NCBI GenBank assembly: GCA_032615215.1
Contig: CP128433.1
Location: 1,323,501-1,387,500, forward strand
Length of the DNA stretch: 64,000 bases
Direction of reading: 5' to 3'
From: Microbulbifer sp. MKSA007
GTDB lineage: Bacteria; Pseudomonadota; Gammaproteobacteria; Pseudomonadales; Cellvibrionaceae
The notes below the pieces were generated by a model. That model worked only from the letters and a program-made list of their open reading frames with translations. It was not told the DNA's origin and ran no database searches. Shown here piece by piece: positions 53,756-62,145 of the stretch (position 1 is the first letter of the stretch; each line of letters opens with the position of its first letter). Position numbers and translations under genes: made by a program.

Positions 53756-54022
53756 TTAAGCCTGTTTACTCACTCTACACCATACATCGTAGAAGCCTAC
53801 TGATTGCATATAATCTGATATTTCATATTCGAGATCAGGTAACATTTCAAGATTGCCTGCGCTGCTCATTATCTGTATTTCGTTTTCCTGGTCACCATGA
53901 ATAGAATCAACAACCCGCCAAATAAAGAGAGAAAACTCTTCTGCTTCACTAGTGCTATTTACCCCTTCCTTTAGTATTTTAAGTATTGAGTCATCTTTGT
54001 ATGATTTTGCATAGCAAAGCAT
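53756..54022 (-). CDS. small hypothetical protein abutting MITE
   Basis: 88 residues (MLCYAKSYKDDSILKILKEG...), acidic and soluble, no family recognised. The start codon overlaps the target-site duplication of MITE copy 2, so all DNA upstream is MITE. The gene may be truncated at its 5' end, or be expressed from the MITE. Confidence 0.5.
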   Translation of the reverse strand: MLCYAKSYKDDSILKILKEGVNSTSEAEEFSLFIWRVVDSIHGDQENEIQIMSSAGNLEMLPDLEYEISDYMQSVGFYDVWCRVSKQA

Positions 54023-54025
54023 TAA

Positions 54026-54288
54026 GGAGCCTCTGAATAACTCCGTGATACCTCTGGCTTTCAGAGCGGTTCACAATCAAGACGCGGCTTCGCAGGAATG
54101 TCTAGACCTTTCAAGAAGTCGCAACGCGGAGTGTGAATCGCTCTGCAAGCCCCGAAGGGCGGGCCTTGAAGGCCGCACCTGCTGCGTTGCAGCTCTTGCA
54201 AAGGGCTACGGCCATTCGCGGCGAGCTGTGCCTAACATCTGCAGCCTTCAAGACTCGCAGAGGCATTACGGAGTTATTCAGAGGCTCC
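54026..54288. mobile_element. MITE copy 2 (263 bp, IS5-like ends)
   Basis: Inverted copy of the element at 37909. GGAGCCTCTGAATAACTCCG terminal repeats and a TTAA target duplication on both sides (54022-54025, 54289-54292). The interior is nearly identical (CAAGACGCGGCTTCGCAGG, GGTCTAGACATTCC class sequence). No ORF of its own. Confidence 0.85.
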
Positions 54289-54685
54289 TTAAGTCTTCAA
54301 TGTGAGTATATCTTTTAAATTCAATCATAAATAACCGGCACTTTTGGGTTCTAGTAAAACTATTAATAAAAGATAGACTTATGTGGTTGCTCACCCATTT
54401 GTCTGACGGATAATATGCTCATTCTAGACGCGCGCAAGATAGCTAAGATCTATTGGTGCTCATTACCAATGAGCAATGATTCCACATTTTGTGAACTTGC
54501 TTCAAGAATTTTTTTGGTTGACAAAGAATCCCCTCAGAATGCTATTTTTTTCACATTTGTTAAGTACCTAGCAACGTGAACGCTACCTTATTTACTCTAA
54601 ATACGTGAACTATATATGATCAGGTGCAAGATCTGCCTGCATAGGTTTTTGTAGGCTAAAAGCAGTATTCATTGAGGTAATAATT
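54289..54685. other. intergenic region, no gene seen
   Basis: About 400 AT-rich bases between the MITE and the DoxX gene; presumably the promoter of the latter. Confidence 0.4.
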
Positions 54686-55633
54686 ATGTTTAAACGGAGG
54701 AAGTCTTACAGCTTTCTACTGGTTATAGCTTTTATGAGCTACTTTGTTTCTCCTCCTGCGTGGTCTCATGTACGCTGGTTTGTACAAAACGATGGTAATG
54801 CAGTTGAGTTCGAGTGGAATTGGATATATGCGTTAGTTCTTTTGGGGGGCTTTCTATACTGTATGGTGAACAGATCCTTACAGTCGCTTGAAACAGTAGC
54901 TGTTCACAGAGCATCTAATAAATTTCCCTACCTCTGGTCCGACATTGGTCGTCACAAAATTTGGCATATCACGTCTGCATTGATTGGGTTAACCTTTGTT
55001 TTTAATTATTTTTCGGGTGTATTACTGGCCCCTAACCTGGAATTCTCTGTCACACAAAGTCTTGTTAATGAGTTTCAGCTGGTAATTGGTATTGTGTTAA
55101 TTTTAGATGTCAGCCTAAGAAGCTCCGGGTATCTAATCTTCGCGCTTTTGCTCTCAATAATGGCTACTTATCCATTCTCAATCTGGATTGATTACGGCTT
55201 CGAATTTTTAGGGCTTTCACTAGCATTTATTTTGTACCAAAAGCCAGATCTTGGACTGCTTGCCTTACGCTGCGGGCTAGGCCTTCAGCTTATGACTCTG
55301 GCAGTTCACAATAAGTGGCTCAATCCTCACTTGGGTCTTGAATTTCTGCAGCACTATCATTGGAACTTCATGTCTAATCTGGGGTGGCATTCTTTCTCCG
55401 ATTTGACCTTCGTTTTTTCTGCGGGAATGGCTGAGTTCTGCTTTGGTTTGGTTATCTTGTTGGGGTGGTCAACACGGTTGGCAACCATTACGGTATTAAG
55501 CTTCTTCATTTTGACCGCATCCATTCTCGGTGTTCATGAATTGATAGGGCATTTGCCAATACTTGGAGCTGGAATTTTACTGATTATATTTGGTGGGGGA
55601 GATTTTGAGTTCAAATATACTAGAGTAGCGTAA
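54686..55633 (+). CDS. DoxX-like multi-pass membrane protein
   Basis: 315 residues, about eight hydrophobic segments. First helix/signal ...AFMSYFVSPPAWSHVRWFV, then a C-terminal four-helix part (LRCGLGLQLMTLAVHNKWLNP...AGMAEFCFGLVILLGWSTRLAT) like DoxX. GxAE-F-G-LL and W-TR patterns are typical. DoxX proteins take part in redox or sulfur stress in some bacteria; role here unknown. Confidence 0.7.
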   Translation: MFKRRKSYSFLLVIAFMSYFVSPPAWSHVRWFVQNDGNAVEFEWNWIYALVLLGGFLYCMVNRSLQSLETVAVHRASNKFPYLWSDIGRHKIWHITSALIGLTFVFNYFSGVLLAPNLEFSVTQSLVNEFQLVIGIVLILDVSLRSSGYLIFALLLSIMATYPFSIWIDYGFEFLGLSLAFILYQKPDLGLLALRCGLGLQLMTLAVHNKWLNPHLGLEFLQHYHWNFMSNLGWHSFSDLTFVFSAGMAEFCFGLVILLGWSTRLATITVLSFFILTASILGVHELIGHLPILGAGILLIIFGGGDFEFKYTRVA

Positions 55634-56149
55634 AACTGGGTGCATTTAACACTAAGAAATATTCAGTGCTTGTTATTTACAAGGAGGTTTTATCCCGTTA
55701 TGTGGGCGTAATTAATCTGCTAATAGAGATCTAAAGTCTCCATAGAATTGCTGGGCATCTCATCTATGAACTGGATGTTTTTCAACTGAAATTTTAAAGG
55801 TTTCTTTTTGTAGCTTAGTGGGATAAGTGGAGGCTGCAGAGCAGAGCTAATTCTCCGCTCAATAAATACTGGGTAGATGGTGTTCGACATTTCCTATAAT
55901 CCGCGCCCGGCTGATCTACTCCTTTCGGTAGTTTGAATCCCGCTCTTTTATTCAGGATATGAATATAAATTCAGAGCATTTACTTGTAAATCAAATAGAA
56001 TGAGTTACCAGATGGGGAGCTAGTTCCCTAAGTTGGATCATACTCCAAATTATGGGGTCATAAATTGTTCCTGGTAACCCAATTTATATACTAGCTGTAA
56101 ATAATTTACTAACTAGATCGATCAGGCTTTATATTTCATGTCGATACAG
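55634..56149. other. intergenic region, no gene seen
   Basis: About 515 AT-rich bases; no ORF, repeat or RNA recognised. Confidence 0.4.
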
Positions 56150-56806
56150 TTAAAACTCTAATTTTGCCACATGCATATTGGTTCTAATATTGGCGCCCTT
56201 ACTACCAAGGTTGTTTCCTGACTTATACTTCATATTTCTAGGGTCTGTAACAACTGAAGAGGCTCCTCCATCTTTCATTGCTTGATGTAAATCTTTCTGA
56301 GGAATTTTTGGGTTTATATTGGAGCTATATACATGGAGATTTACTTCACTATTTATACCAAAGTGCCTGCAGGCCTCCATGATAGCCTCAGTTGTTGCTC
56401 TATATAAATCTTTATTCAGCTGGACCAAGAAGTTGAGTTCAAGACCGGCTTCTCCTTCGGCATTCAGATTTTTCACATATATATTACTAAGAATATCCCT
56501 AGGCTCAATCATATAGAATTGGGAGGCTACTGTTACTGCGTCAATTATATGGTTTGAATTAGTGCCATCTATACCAAAAACCCAGATTTCATTGTCAATT
56601 AAAGCTGCCTCTTTAATGCTGGTCTTTAGGCGGGGATAGAATGGCGATACACTGACTGCATATTTGGTTTTCCAAACTGACAGTGAATCAAAAGCAGTAC
56701 GAAGAACATATTGATGTTCTTGTACTCCGTTTAAAATAAGTGTTGCATCGGTTTTAAATTTTTTGTCCTGACTTCCTTCGGCTATTGTCATGGCTCCCTT
56801 TGTCAC
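56150..56806 (-). CDS. hypothetical protein, second gene of pair
   Basis: 218 residues, no signal peptide or membrane helix. Motifs IWVFGIDGTNSNHIIDAVTVASQFY and LNFLVQLNKDLYRATTEAIMEACRHFG. The C-terminus is Gly/Asn/Lys-rich (KYKSGNNLGSKGANIRTN). No family recognised. Two bases separate it from the upstream gene, so the two form an operon. Confidence 0.65.
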   Translation of the reverse strand: MTKGAMTIAEGSQDKKFKTDATLILNGVQEHQYVLRTAFDSLSVWKTKYAVSVSPFYPRLKTSIKEAALIDNEIWVFGIDGTNSNHIIDAVTVASQFYMIEPRDILSNIYVKNLNAEGEAGLELNFLVQLNKDLYRATTEAIMEACRHFGINSEVNLHVYSSNINPKIPQKDLHQAMKDGGASSVVTDPRNMKYKSGNNLGSKGANIRTNMHVAKLEF

Positions 56807-56808
56807 AA

Positions 56809-57228
56809 TTAATCCTCCATTGATAGCTCTGACGAAAAACAGCCGAATGCGATCTCTCCCGTTTGGAGGGCTTCCTTATAAGATTCCTTGGTCTCAAAGT
56901 CTTCATCGGCTTCGGTTTCCCACTGCTGACTATCATATGTAGTCACGTTGGAAACCTCCTCAACTAGCATGAAGTCCTCTTCAAGTGCGGCGGTTAATCT
57001 AGCTACAGCACTTTCTTTAGATTCGTCTGGAACTATAGATCTTCCAAAGTAGAAGGTACTACCATCTTGAGGTAGCGAGCTTTGTGGTAAAACTCTTACT
57101 TTAGTATCAACCACCCAGAAAATAGACATATACATCCCTCTTGATGTTACTGGTTTGGAATTAAAAAACCAAATGGTGCTGGAATTATCTAGTGATGTTA
57201 TAAATAATTCAATAACATTCACTTTCAT
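56809..57228 (-). CDS. hypothetical protein, first gene of pair
   Basis: 139 residues, acidic, with a beta-rich N-terminal part (IWFFNSKPVTSRGMYMSIFWVVDTKVRVLP) and an Asp/Glu-rich C-terminus (WETEADEDFETKESYKEAL). No family recognised. Paired with 56150-56806. Confidence 0.65.
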   Translation of the reverse strand: MKVNVIELFITSLDNSSTIWFFNSKPVTSRGMYMSIFWVVDTKVRVLPQSSLPQDGSTFYFGRSIVPDESKESAVARLTAALEEDFMLVEEVSNVTTYDSQQWETEADEDFETKESYKEALQTGEIAFGCFSSELSMED

Positions 57229-57341
57229 ATGAATTTCTGGAAATCAATATTTTTCTAATATGATAATGTTTCAACTATCCGGGTAGAATCTTAGAGGTTC
57301 ATTAGGTAAACCAGTCCGATAACAAATGGACTTAGGTGTCT

Positions 57342-57932
57342 GCAGTTTAATGAGTAGTCACTACCATATAGCGCTTTATGTGAACACCAAATCTGCAAAT
57401 AGGCAATCTCCTTCAGGGGTAATTACTCCTGGTAAAATCTATTTAAAGCTTCCAGTTTTTCCCAGTGTTAGCCTCGAGGCAATACCCTTGATCACTGTGA
57501 AGTAAAAGTGCTACAAGAAGTCATCTCCCTATGGCGGGAGCGTCTAATGGATATCAGCTGGTTTATGAGCTGTTCAAACGAATCTATCACTCGCCAAGCT
57601 AATGCTTAAGACTACTGTGCTGGCGTTTTGGAGGGGGGCGTTTTAAGCCCTAAGCTTTACTTGATGTGCCTGTATGGCTTATGCAGATCTCAGCTCAATC
57701 TGTGGCAGTATCGTCAAGACGCATGAGGAGCCTGTCCACACTTCGATTCAGTCCGGTAGTCTTAGGTAATAATCCCAAAATCTGTTCCATTTGACGGTGG
57801 TGAGTATTTGAACATACCGAAAGGGGTGCTTTTCCAGCTGAATCACTATTTGGAACTGGTGGGCTGGAGCAGGCGGTATTTAAGCTCTTGAAAACGAGGC
57901 CGCATTACCGAAAACATGCCCCTATCACTCTG
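57342..57932 (+). pseudogene. decayed IS200-like/RAYT transposase
   Basis: Collinear with about residues 70-280 of the intact transposase at 1820. It opens with TTTAATGAGTAGTCACTACC (HUH region, HYH kept) and runs through TCCCTATGGCGGGAGCGTC and ATGGATATCAGCTGGTTTATG (over 40 identical bases) to GAAAACATGCC. Several frameshifts and stops (for example TGA after CAC-TG and TAA after GCTAATGC). N- and C-terminal parts are missing. No REP repeats nearby. Confidence 0.85.
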
Positions 57933-57947
57933 GCTCAAAAAAATAAC

Positions 57948-58379
57948 CTATTTGTAGTCATTGACTAGTTGCCCATCAGATGACTCCTTGAATTGAGGAT
58001 GTTCGTCATCGATTTCGTAAAAATCACACTTTTCGCCGGTGAAAATATGCCCCATAGTTTTCAACCCGGTTGGGCCATCCAGTGATCCTGCAATAATTCC
58101 AGTTGCATCGAGATTAAATGGTTCCCAGAATAGGCTTGAACCACATTGCTGGCAGAAGCCTCTGCGGGCTACTTCTGATGTTTTATACCACGCCAGCCCG
58201 TCATCTTTTGTTATTTTAATGTTGACCTTGCGAGCCTTTGTATGTGGGCCGAAACTTCCATGTAGTTTTTGACACATACTACAATGACAGTTAACTACGT
58301 TGCGTAGTGGCCCTTTAACCTCGTACCGCACAGCTCCACACAAGCAACCACCAGAAGTAATTGAATTCTCATTATTCAT
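57948..58379 (-). CDS. GFA/CENP-V family protein
   Basis: 143 residues. Zinc ligands GGCLCGAVRYEV (Cys about 12, 14), CHCSMCQK (about 32-37) and FCQQCGSS (about 75-78) define the GFA (glutathione-dependent formaldehyde-activating-like) family. Most members do not act on formaldehyde; substrate unknown. Confidence 0.9.
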   Translation of the reverse strand: MNNENSITSGGCLCGAVRYEVKGPLRNVVNCHCSMCQKLHGSFGPHTKARKVNIKITKDDGLAWYKTSEVARRGFCQQCGSSLFWEPFNLDATGIIAGSLDGPTGLKTMGHIFTGEKCDFYEIDDEHPQFKESSDGQLVNDYK

Positions 58380-58790
58380 ATATTGAGCCTGTAGATGTAA
58401 AAATTTATTTAAAATAAGAATCTAAATTAAGTATGCCTTTTTATCATCTATAAGATTATTTGTTTAAATTATAAACGCCAGTCTAATTAAGTGATGTAAA
58501 CATAAATATTTATGGCTTGGCTAGTTATTTATCCGTTCTTTGTCGATATAAGCTACGAGACGGTAGTGGTTTGTTAGTTGATCGCTTGCCATTTTTTATA
58601 CTGTTACCGTTGCACGATGCAGGCAATGGCGGATAAGCCATTTATTTGCACGGTGTTATCGCACAGGGTAGGACTCCCAGCGCTCGACAGTGAAGGTTTA
58701 ATTTGGGAGCAATGCGACTCTTTGCGGCAAGAGGTGGACGCCAGTGCAGAATGGAGCCGGGAAACGCACGGTGACATACGGGAGAACTAA
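58380..58790. other. intergenic region with possible 5' part of tail-spike gene
   Basis: About 410 bases. The end (58623-58790) is open in the frame of the tail-spike remnant and could be its relic N-terminus, cut by TAA at 58788. Confidence 0.35.
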
Positions 58791-59282
58791 TTACGCAGAA
58801 TTACAAAGGCTACTGAAGTCAAAGCGAGCTGCGATAGCGAACACCGACAAGTGCGGGAACATTCTGTAGAAGAGGTGGCCGGCGTAAAAATAATTGAAGT
58901 TCTTGGAGCTTTACGTTTCTTATCTGCCGGCGGCCTGAACTTATCCGCGCTTGACAATCTAAATATTACAACAGCCAGTGATATTAATATTTCAGCGGGC
59001 CGCGACATAAAGGAGCAAATCGGAAATATTTGCGAATCAGTGGCCAAGGTCCGCCAAACTATCAAAGTAAAAGATCGTGGCAAGGTTTGGTTAGGCAGCG
59101 AATCTTTAAATGTACTGAAAGTGCTAGAGGATTTAATAGGCGTAGTGTCTGCCCTGGCCGCCACCCTTGCGACTTACTCGCACCCTGGGAATGGGCAGAA
59201 GCCAACCCAAGAGGCGGCAATTTATGGGCACAAGAGCAGCGCGGACAGTTTGAAATCTCAGCTTGGCGCGGTTCGGGCTTAA
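58791..59282 (+). pseudogene. phage tail-spike/baseplate (gpV/DUF2345-like) C-terminal remnant
   Basis: The frame is open from 58791; an internal GTG at 58851 would give 143 residues. The repeats DNLNITTASDINISAGRDIKEQIGN (split: NITTASDINISAGRDI) with alternating hydrophobics are typical of trimeric tail-spike beta-helices. KVWLGSESLNVLKVLEDLIGVVSALAATLATYSH and the C-terminal SSADSLKSQL follow the gpV/VgrG-tip family end. The N-terminal part is missing, so it is a phage or tailocin relic. The start is followed 31 bases later by the small gene at 59313. Confidence 0.6.
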
Positions 59283-59312
59283 GCTGGTTATACACTTAAA
59301 AGGAGAGAAGTT

Positions 59313-59561
59313 ATGAATAATAGAGTAAACAGGTATGCCATTTTCGCAGAGCGGGTTCACTTGATGAATGGCGGAGCAAATAGCTTTAGAGACTCTGCGC
59401 CAACTCAAGAGGCGGCAAAAGAGCTGGCACAAAAAATTGCTAAATCTAAGGAAGCGCTGTTTTATTCCTGGCTGCAAATTCTGGACATTGTGACAGGCAA
59501 GTTTACTGAGTACTCGATTGAGTGGGGCGGGGTACTGGTTGAGAAGCGTTGCCCTAGTTAA
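59313..59561 (+). CDS. small conserved protein (paralogue of 48141)
   Basis: 82 residues, MNNRVNRYAIFAERVHLMNGG..., AAAGGAGAG before ATG. Strong identity with 48141 (see there). It sits directly after the tail-spike remnant, which supports a phage/tailocin link. Function unknown. Confidence 0.7.
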   Translation: MNNRVNRYAIFAERVHLMNGGANSFRDSAPTQEAAKELAQKIAKSKEALFYSWLQILDIVTGKFTEYSIEWGGVLVEKRCPS

Positions 59562-59612
59562 AGGCAGAGATTTTTAAAATTCAGCTTAAACTTACATTGG
59601 TTTAAGCTGAAT

Positions 59613-59801
59613 TTAAATTGTCAGTGTATCATTTTCTAAATCGTCTTTTTTATCCGTTACAAGTTTAAAAATCACCACGCCTTTAACCGGATCTATAAAC
59701 CACTCTTTAGTTATTATTTCTGTCCCTGGTTTCGTTTTAAAGTCGTCTGCAAAATATTTCACAATAGTGTTGAGTGATACTTCCTGATAATTTGTTTCCA
59801 C
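59613..59801 (-). CDS. small hypothetical protein
   Basis: 62 residues from a GTG start with GGGGA about 7 bases before. Acidic, soluble (IVKYFADDFKTKPGTEIITKEWFIDPVKGVVIFKLVTD). No family recognised. Confidence 0.45.
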   Translation of the reverse strand: METNYQEVSLNTIVKYFADDFKTKPGTEIITKEWFIDPVKGVVIFKLVTDKKDDLENDTLTI

Positions 59802-59901
59802 TTGTCTTTCCCCTTATGTTTAATATTGAGGTTTAATTGTGGGGAAACTGGTTTGTCTATAATTTTATATTGAAGTTGTAAAAGCGGTCAAAATTTTAGA
59901 G

Positions 59902-60975
59902 TTAGGCTGGCTCAGGATTTGCCTGTGGATTGGCTATATCATCAGATGTGTTGGGGTTGCTTCCAAACTCAAATTTTTCCCTAAGCTCTATGCTTGGTTC
60001 AATGTTTTTACTAAGTACAGTGTATGTTTTTATATTTGGTATAGCTATGTTCAAATTGTAGTTTCCTTCTCCTACTCTATGACCAAATGTAAACACATAC
60101 ATATACCTTCCATTTGATGACAGTTTGCTGTTTCGAAATTCAGCTTTTTTCCTTGCTGCCTCGATGAATAATTGATAAATATCATATGTCAGCCAAGGGA
60201 TGTGTGGTGCTCTCTCTTTATTGCTTGACAGAGCCGCAATCGCATTAACTATTTCGCTGATTATTTTAATTGTTTCAGCGATATCATTTTCAAAGGGGAG
60301 TGGTTCAGGCTCTCCATATTTCCTTTCAATTCTTAGCTCGTACGCTGTGTGTTTTAAGTCTTGAATCATGCTATTAACGATTCGACTTGTTGACATTCGT
60401 GCCGCATGATCTTTTTCTGCCGTTTCAAGTAATCTCTTTAATATTTGAATTGCAAATTTCGGCCCTGAGCCCCAGCGGTCTAAAGTTATATCAAAATTAT
60501 CTATAGTGTTATATGGGAACCATTCACTATAAGTCTTTTCCTTCTGTACAAACTTTAAATTGTATGAGTCTTCCATTTTTTCTATTAGTTTAATAAATGC
60601 TTCTTTATGCTCTAGAAAGTTACTGAAATTAGTTTTCCTGTTTTCATGTTCAATTTGTCGTGCTGTTTGATCGCTTCTAAATTTTAAAGCAATTATTGTT
60701 GCCAGGGTGATTGCTCCCGTAGCTATTTTAATTACTGGCTCAATGTGTGAAAGGAAGTTACTTATGCATCCACTATTAAAACAAAGCTGGTAATCTTTAA
60801 GGGGTATGCATACGGCTATTAGACAGGCTGTAACTAATATCAAACCCAGTATTGAGGTAATTAGAAAAGGCTTATACCTAGTTAACGTGATTTCCTTTTC
60901 ATTTCTTGGCGGTGGCGCCTGGCGTAGTTCAAAGTTCCTCTTTCTCTGCTTCTTTTCCCTTCTTTTTTTGACCAC
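59902..60975 (-). CDS. two-helix membrane protein with long cytoplasmic domain
   Basis: 357 residues from GTG. Very basic N-terminus (KKRREKKQRKR), two membrane helices (about 35-56 and 82-98), then a helical cytoplasmic domain (EHENRKTNFSNFLEHKEAFIKLIEKM ...). This architecture is shared by some putative abortive-infection and retron effectors, but I see no decisive motif. Isolated, on the tRNA side of the phage relic. Confidence 0.6.
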   Translation of the reverse strand: MVKKRREKKQRKRNFELRQAPPPRNEKEITLTRYKPFLITSILGLILVTACLIAVCIPLKDYQLCFNSGCISNFLSHIEPVIKIATGAITLATIIALKFRSDQTARQIEHENRKTNFSNFLEHKEAFIKLIEKMEDSYNLKFVQKEKTYSEWFPYNTIDNFDITLDRWGSGPKFAIQILKRLLETAEKDHAARMSTSRIVNSMIQDLKHTAYELRIERKYGEPEPLPFENDIAETIKIISEIVNAIAALSSNKERAPHIPWLTYDIYQLFIEAARKKAEFRNSKLSSNGRYMYVFTFGHRVGEGNYNLNIAIPNIKTYTVLSKNIEPSIELREKFEFGSNPNTSDDIANPQANPEPA

Positions 60976-61064
60976 TCGTAAAATTTTTTTCTAATTCCTA
61001 GTTTGTTACTAGATTTTTCTTTTGTTGTACACATTGTATTACTTATTAAGTATAACCAGTCGGC

Positions 61065-61505
61065 TTAAATTTTTTTTACAACAGTAAAGGCTAAATGGTA
61101 GCTTTTATTGGTGCCAATTAATTTTAGATCTATAGTGGCGGTGCTGTTTGTATTTAATGCTACGGCAGTATGGTGATCCTTAGCTTGAATATATTTTATA
61201 CCAATCCAATCACACTCAGTTATGACTCTATCTTTAGTGTTTATCGAACTGAGCGCAATTGTACTTTCTAAATTGGTATTGGAAACAGAGATATTGCAGA
61301 GGCGGTTAGGGGATTCACCGGTGATGATTTGGAGATCGTTATCGATGTTTCGACGCTCCATATTTTTTAGCCGATTGGCTCCAACTTCGATTAGGTTGCC
61401 TGCCGTTGGGTAGATTTCATTTCTCTTCAGTGCGTCCTGGCAGCCTGATAGAGCGACCAAACACCCCTCAGCCTTTGAAAACCCCTTAAAAATTCGTATT
61501 TCCAA
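61065..61505 (-). CDS. probable lipoprotein, start uncertain
   Basis: Up to 146 residues from a TTG start. CLVALSGCQDA (about 15-25) looks like a lipobox after a short basic segment; the signal sequence is shorter than usual. The mature part is polar and beta-rich (ITECDWIGIKYIQAKDHHTAVALN). No family recognised. Confidence 0.45.
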   Translation of the reverse strand: MEIRIFKGFSKAEGCLVALSGCQDALKRNEIYPTAGNLIEVGANRLKNMERRNIDNDLQIITGESPNRLCNISVSNTNLESTIALSSINTKDRVITECDWIGIKYIQAKDHHTAVALNTNSTATIDLKLIGTNKSYHLAFTVVKKI

Positions 61506-61841
61506 CTCCCACTGATTCTACGTGATCAATAATTGTGCAGTAAAAACGGGTACCGGTCACTCCTCCCCACGCCTGCCGATTTTGGGCACTCTTTTAGTTG
61601 ATGAAATGAGACTAGTGACCCTAGCCTGAGCTGGTGCGGGATTTGGGAATGCTTTGGATTTCACACTTTGAAGAGTTGTGAAGAGAAATGAAGAGGAGTT
61701 TCACAAGGGGAAAGCAATAGATTGATGGTGTCCACATGTGGGCAGGGGAGAGTCAAAAAAATCCTGTGTGGACACAATGTGGACACTCTGGAGCTTTTAA
61801 GCGCCATTCTTCAAAATTGAGGGAAGGTAATTCAGAATTAA
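61506..61841. other. intergenic region next to tRNA-Leu
   Basis: About 335 bases. GTCCACA/TGTGGACA repeats (61730-61790) form several short inverted pairs (TGTCCACATGTGGGCA, TGTGGACACAATGTGGACA). No integrase gene. Possible edge of an island inserted next to the tRNA. Confidence 0.4.
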
Positions 61842-61872
61842 AAAACCCGCGAAAGCTAACGCTATCGCGGGT
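61842..61872 (-). terminator. terminator of tRNA-Leu
   Basis: Minus strand: CCCGCGA...TCGCGGG with a 12-base loop, followed by TTTTTT, 9 bases after the tRNA 3' end. Confidence 0.8.
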
Positions 61873-61880
61873 TTGATATA

Positions 61881-61967
61881 TGGTACCAGAGGCCGGACTC
61901 GAACCGGCACGCTTTTAAGGGCGGGGGATTTTGAATCCCCTGTGTCTACCAATTTCACCACTCTGGC
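61881..61967 (-). tRNA. tRNA-Leu (CAA)
   Basis: 87 bases including the encoded CCA. Acceptor GCCAGAG/CTCTGGT, anticodon loop TTCAAAA (anticodon CAA, reads UUG), long variable arm typical of leucine, T-arm GGTTCGAGTCC. It would be charged by leucyl-tRNA synthetase. Lies between accessory DNA and the queA-tgt core block. Confidence 0.95.
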
Positions 61968-62145
61968 ACTTTCGCTGCTCGACCTTGGGGTCGGTGCGAA
62001 GAGGGCGTGATTATAGCAATGCTTTCGCTTGGGTCAACCAGTGATTTCAATAACTTAGCGCATTTTCTGTCGTCCCAGTTAACAGCTCCTAAAATTTCCT
62101 ATAACCTTCGCGACCTCTCCATAGTTTCTAGATTTCCAGGATTCC

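Noticed and set aside
61730..61790. GTCCACA/TGTGGACA inverted repeats as a phage attachment site
   Set aside because: No integrase and no second copy found; could be chance in a short stretch.
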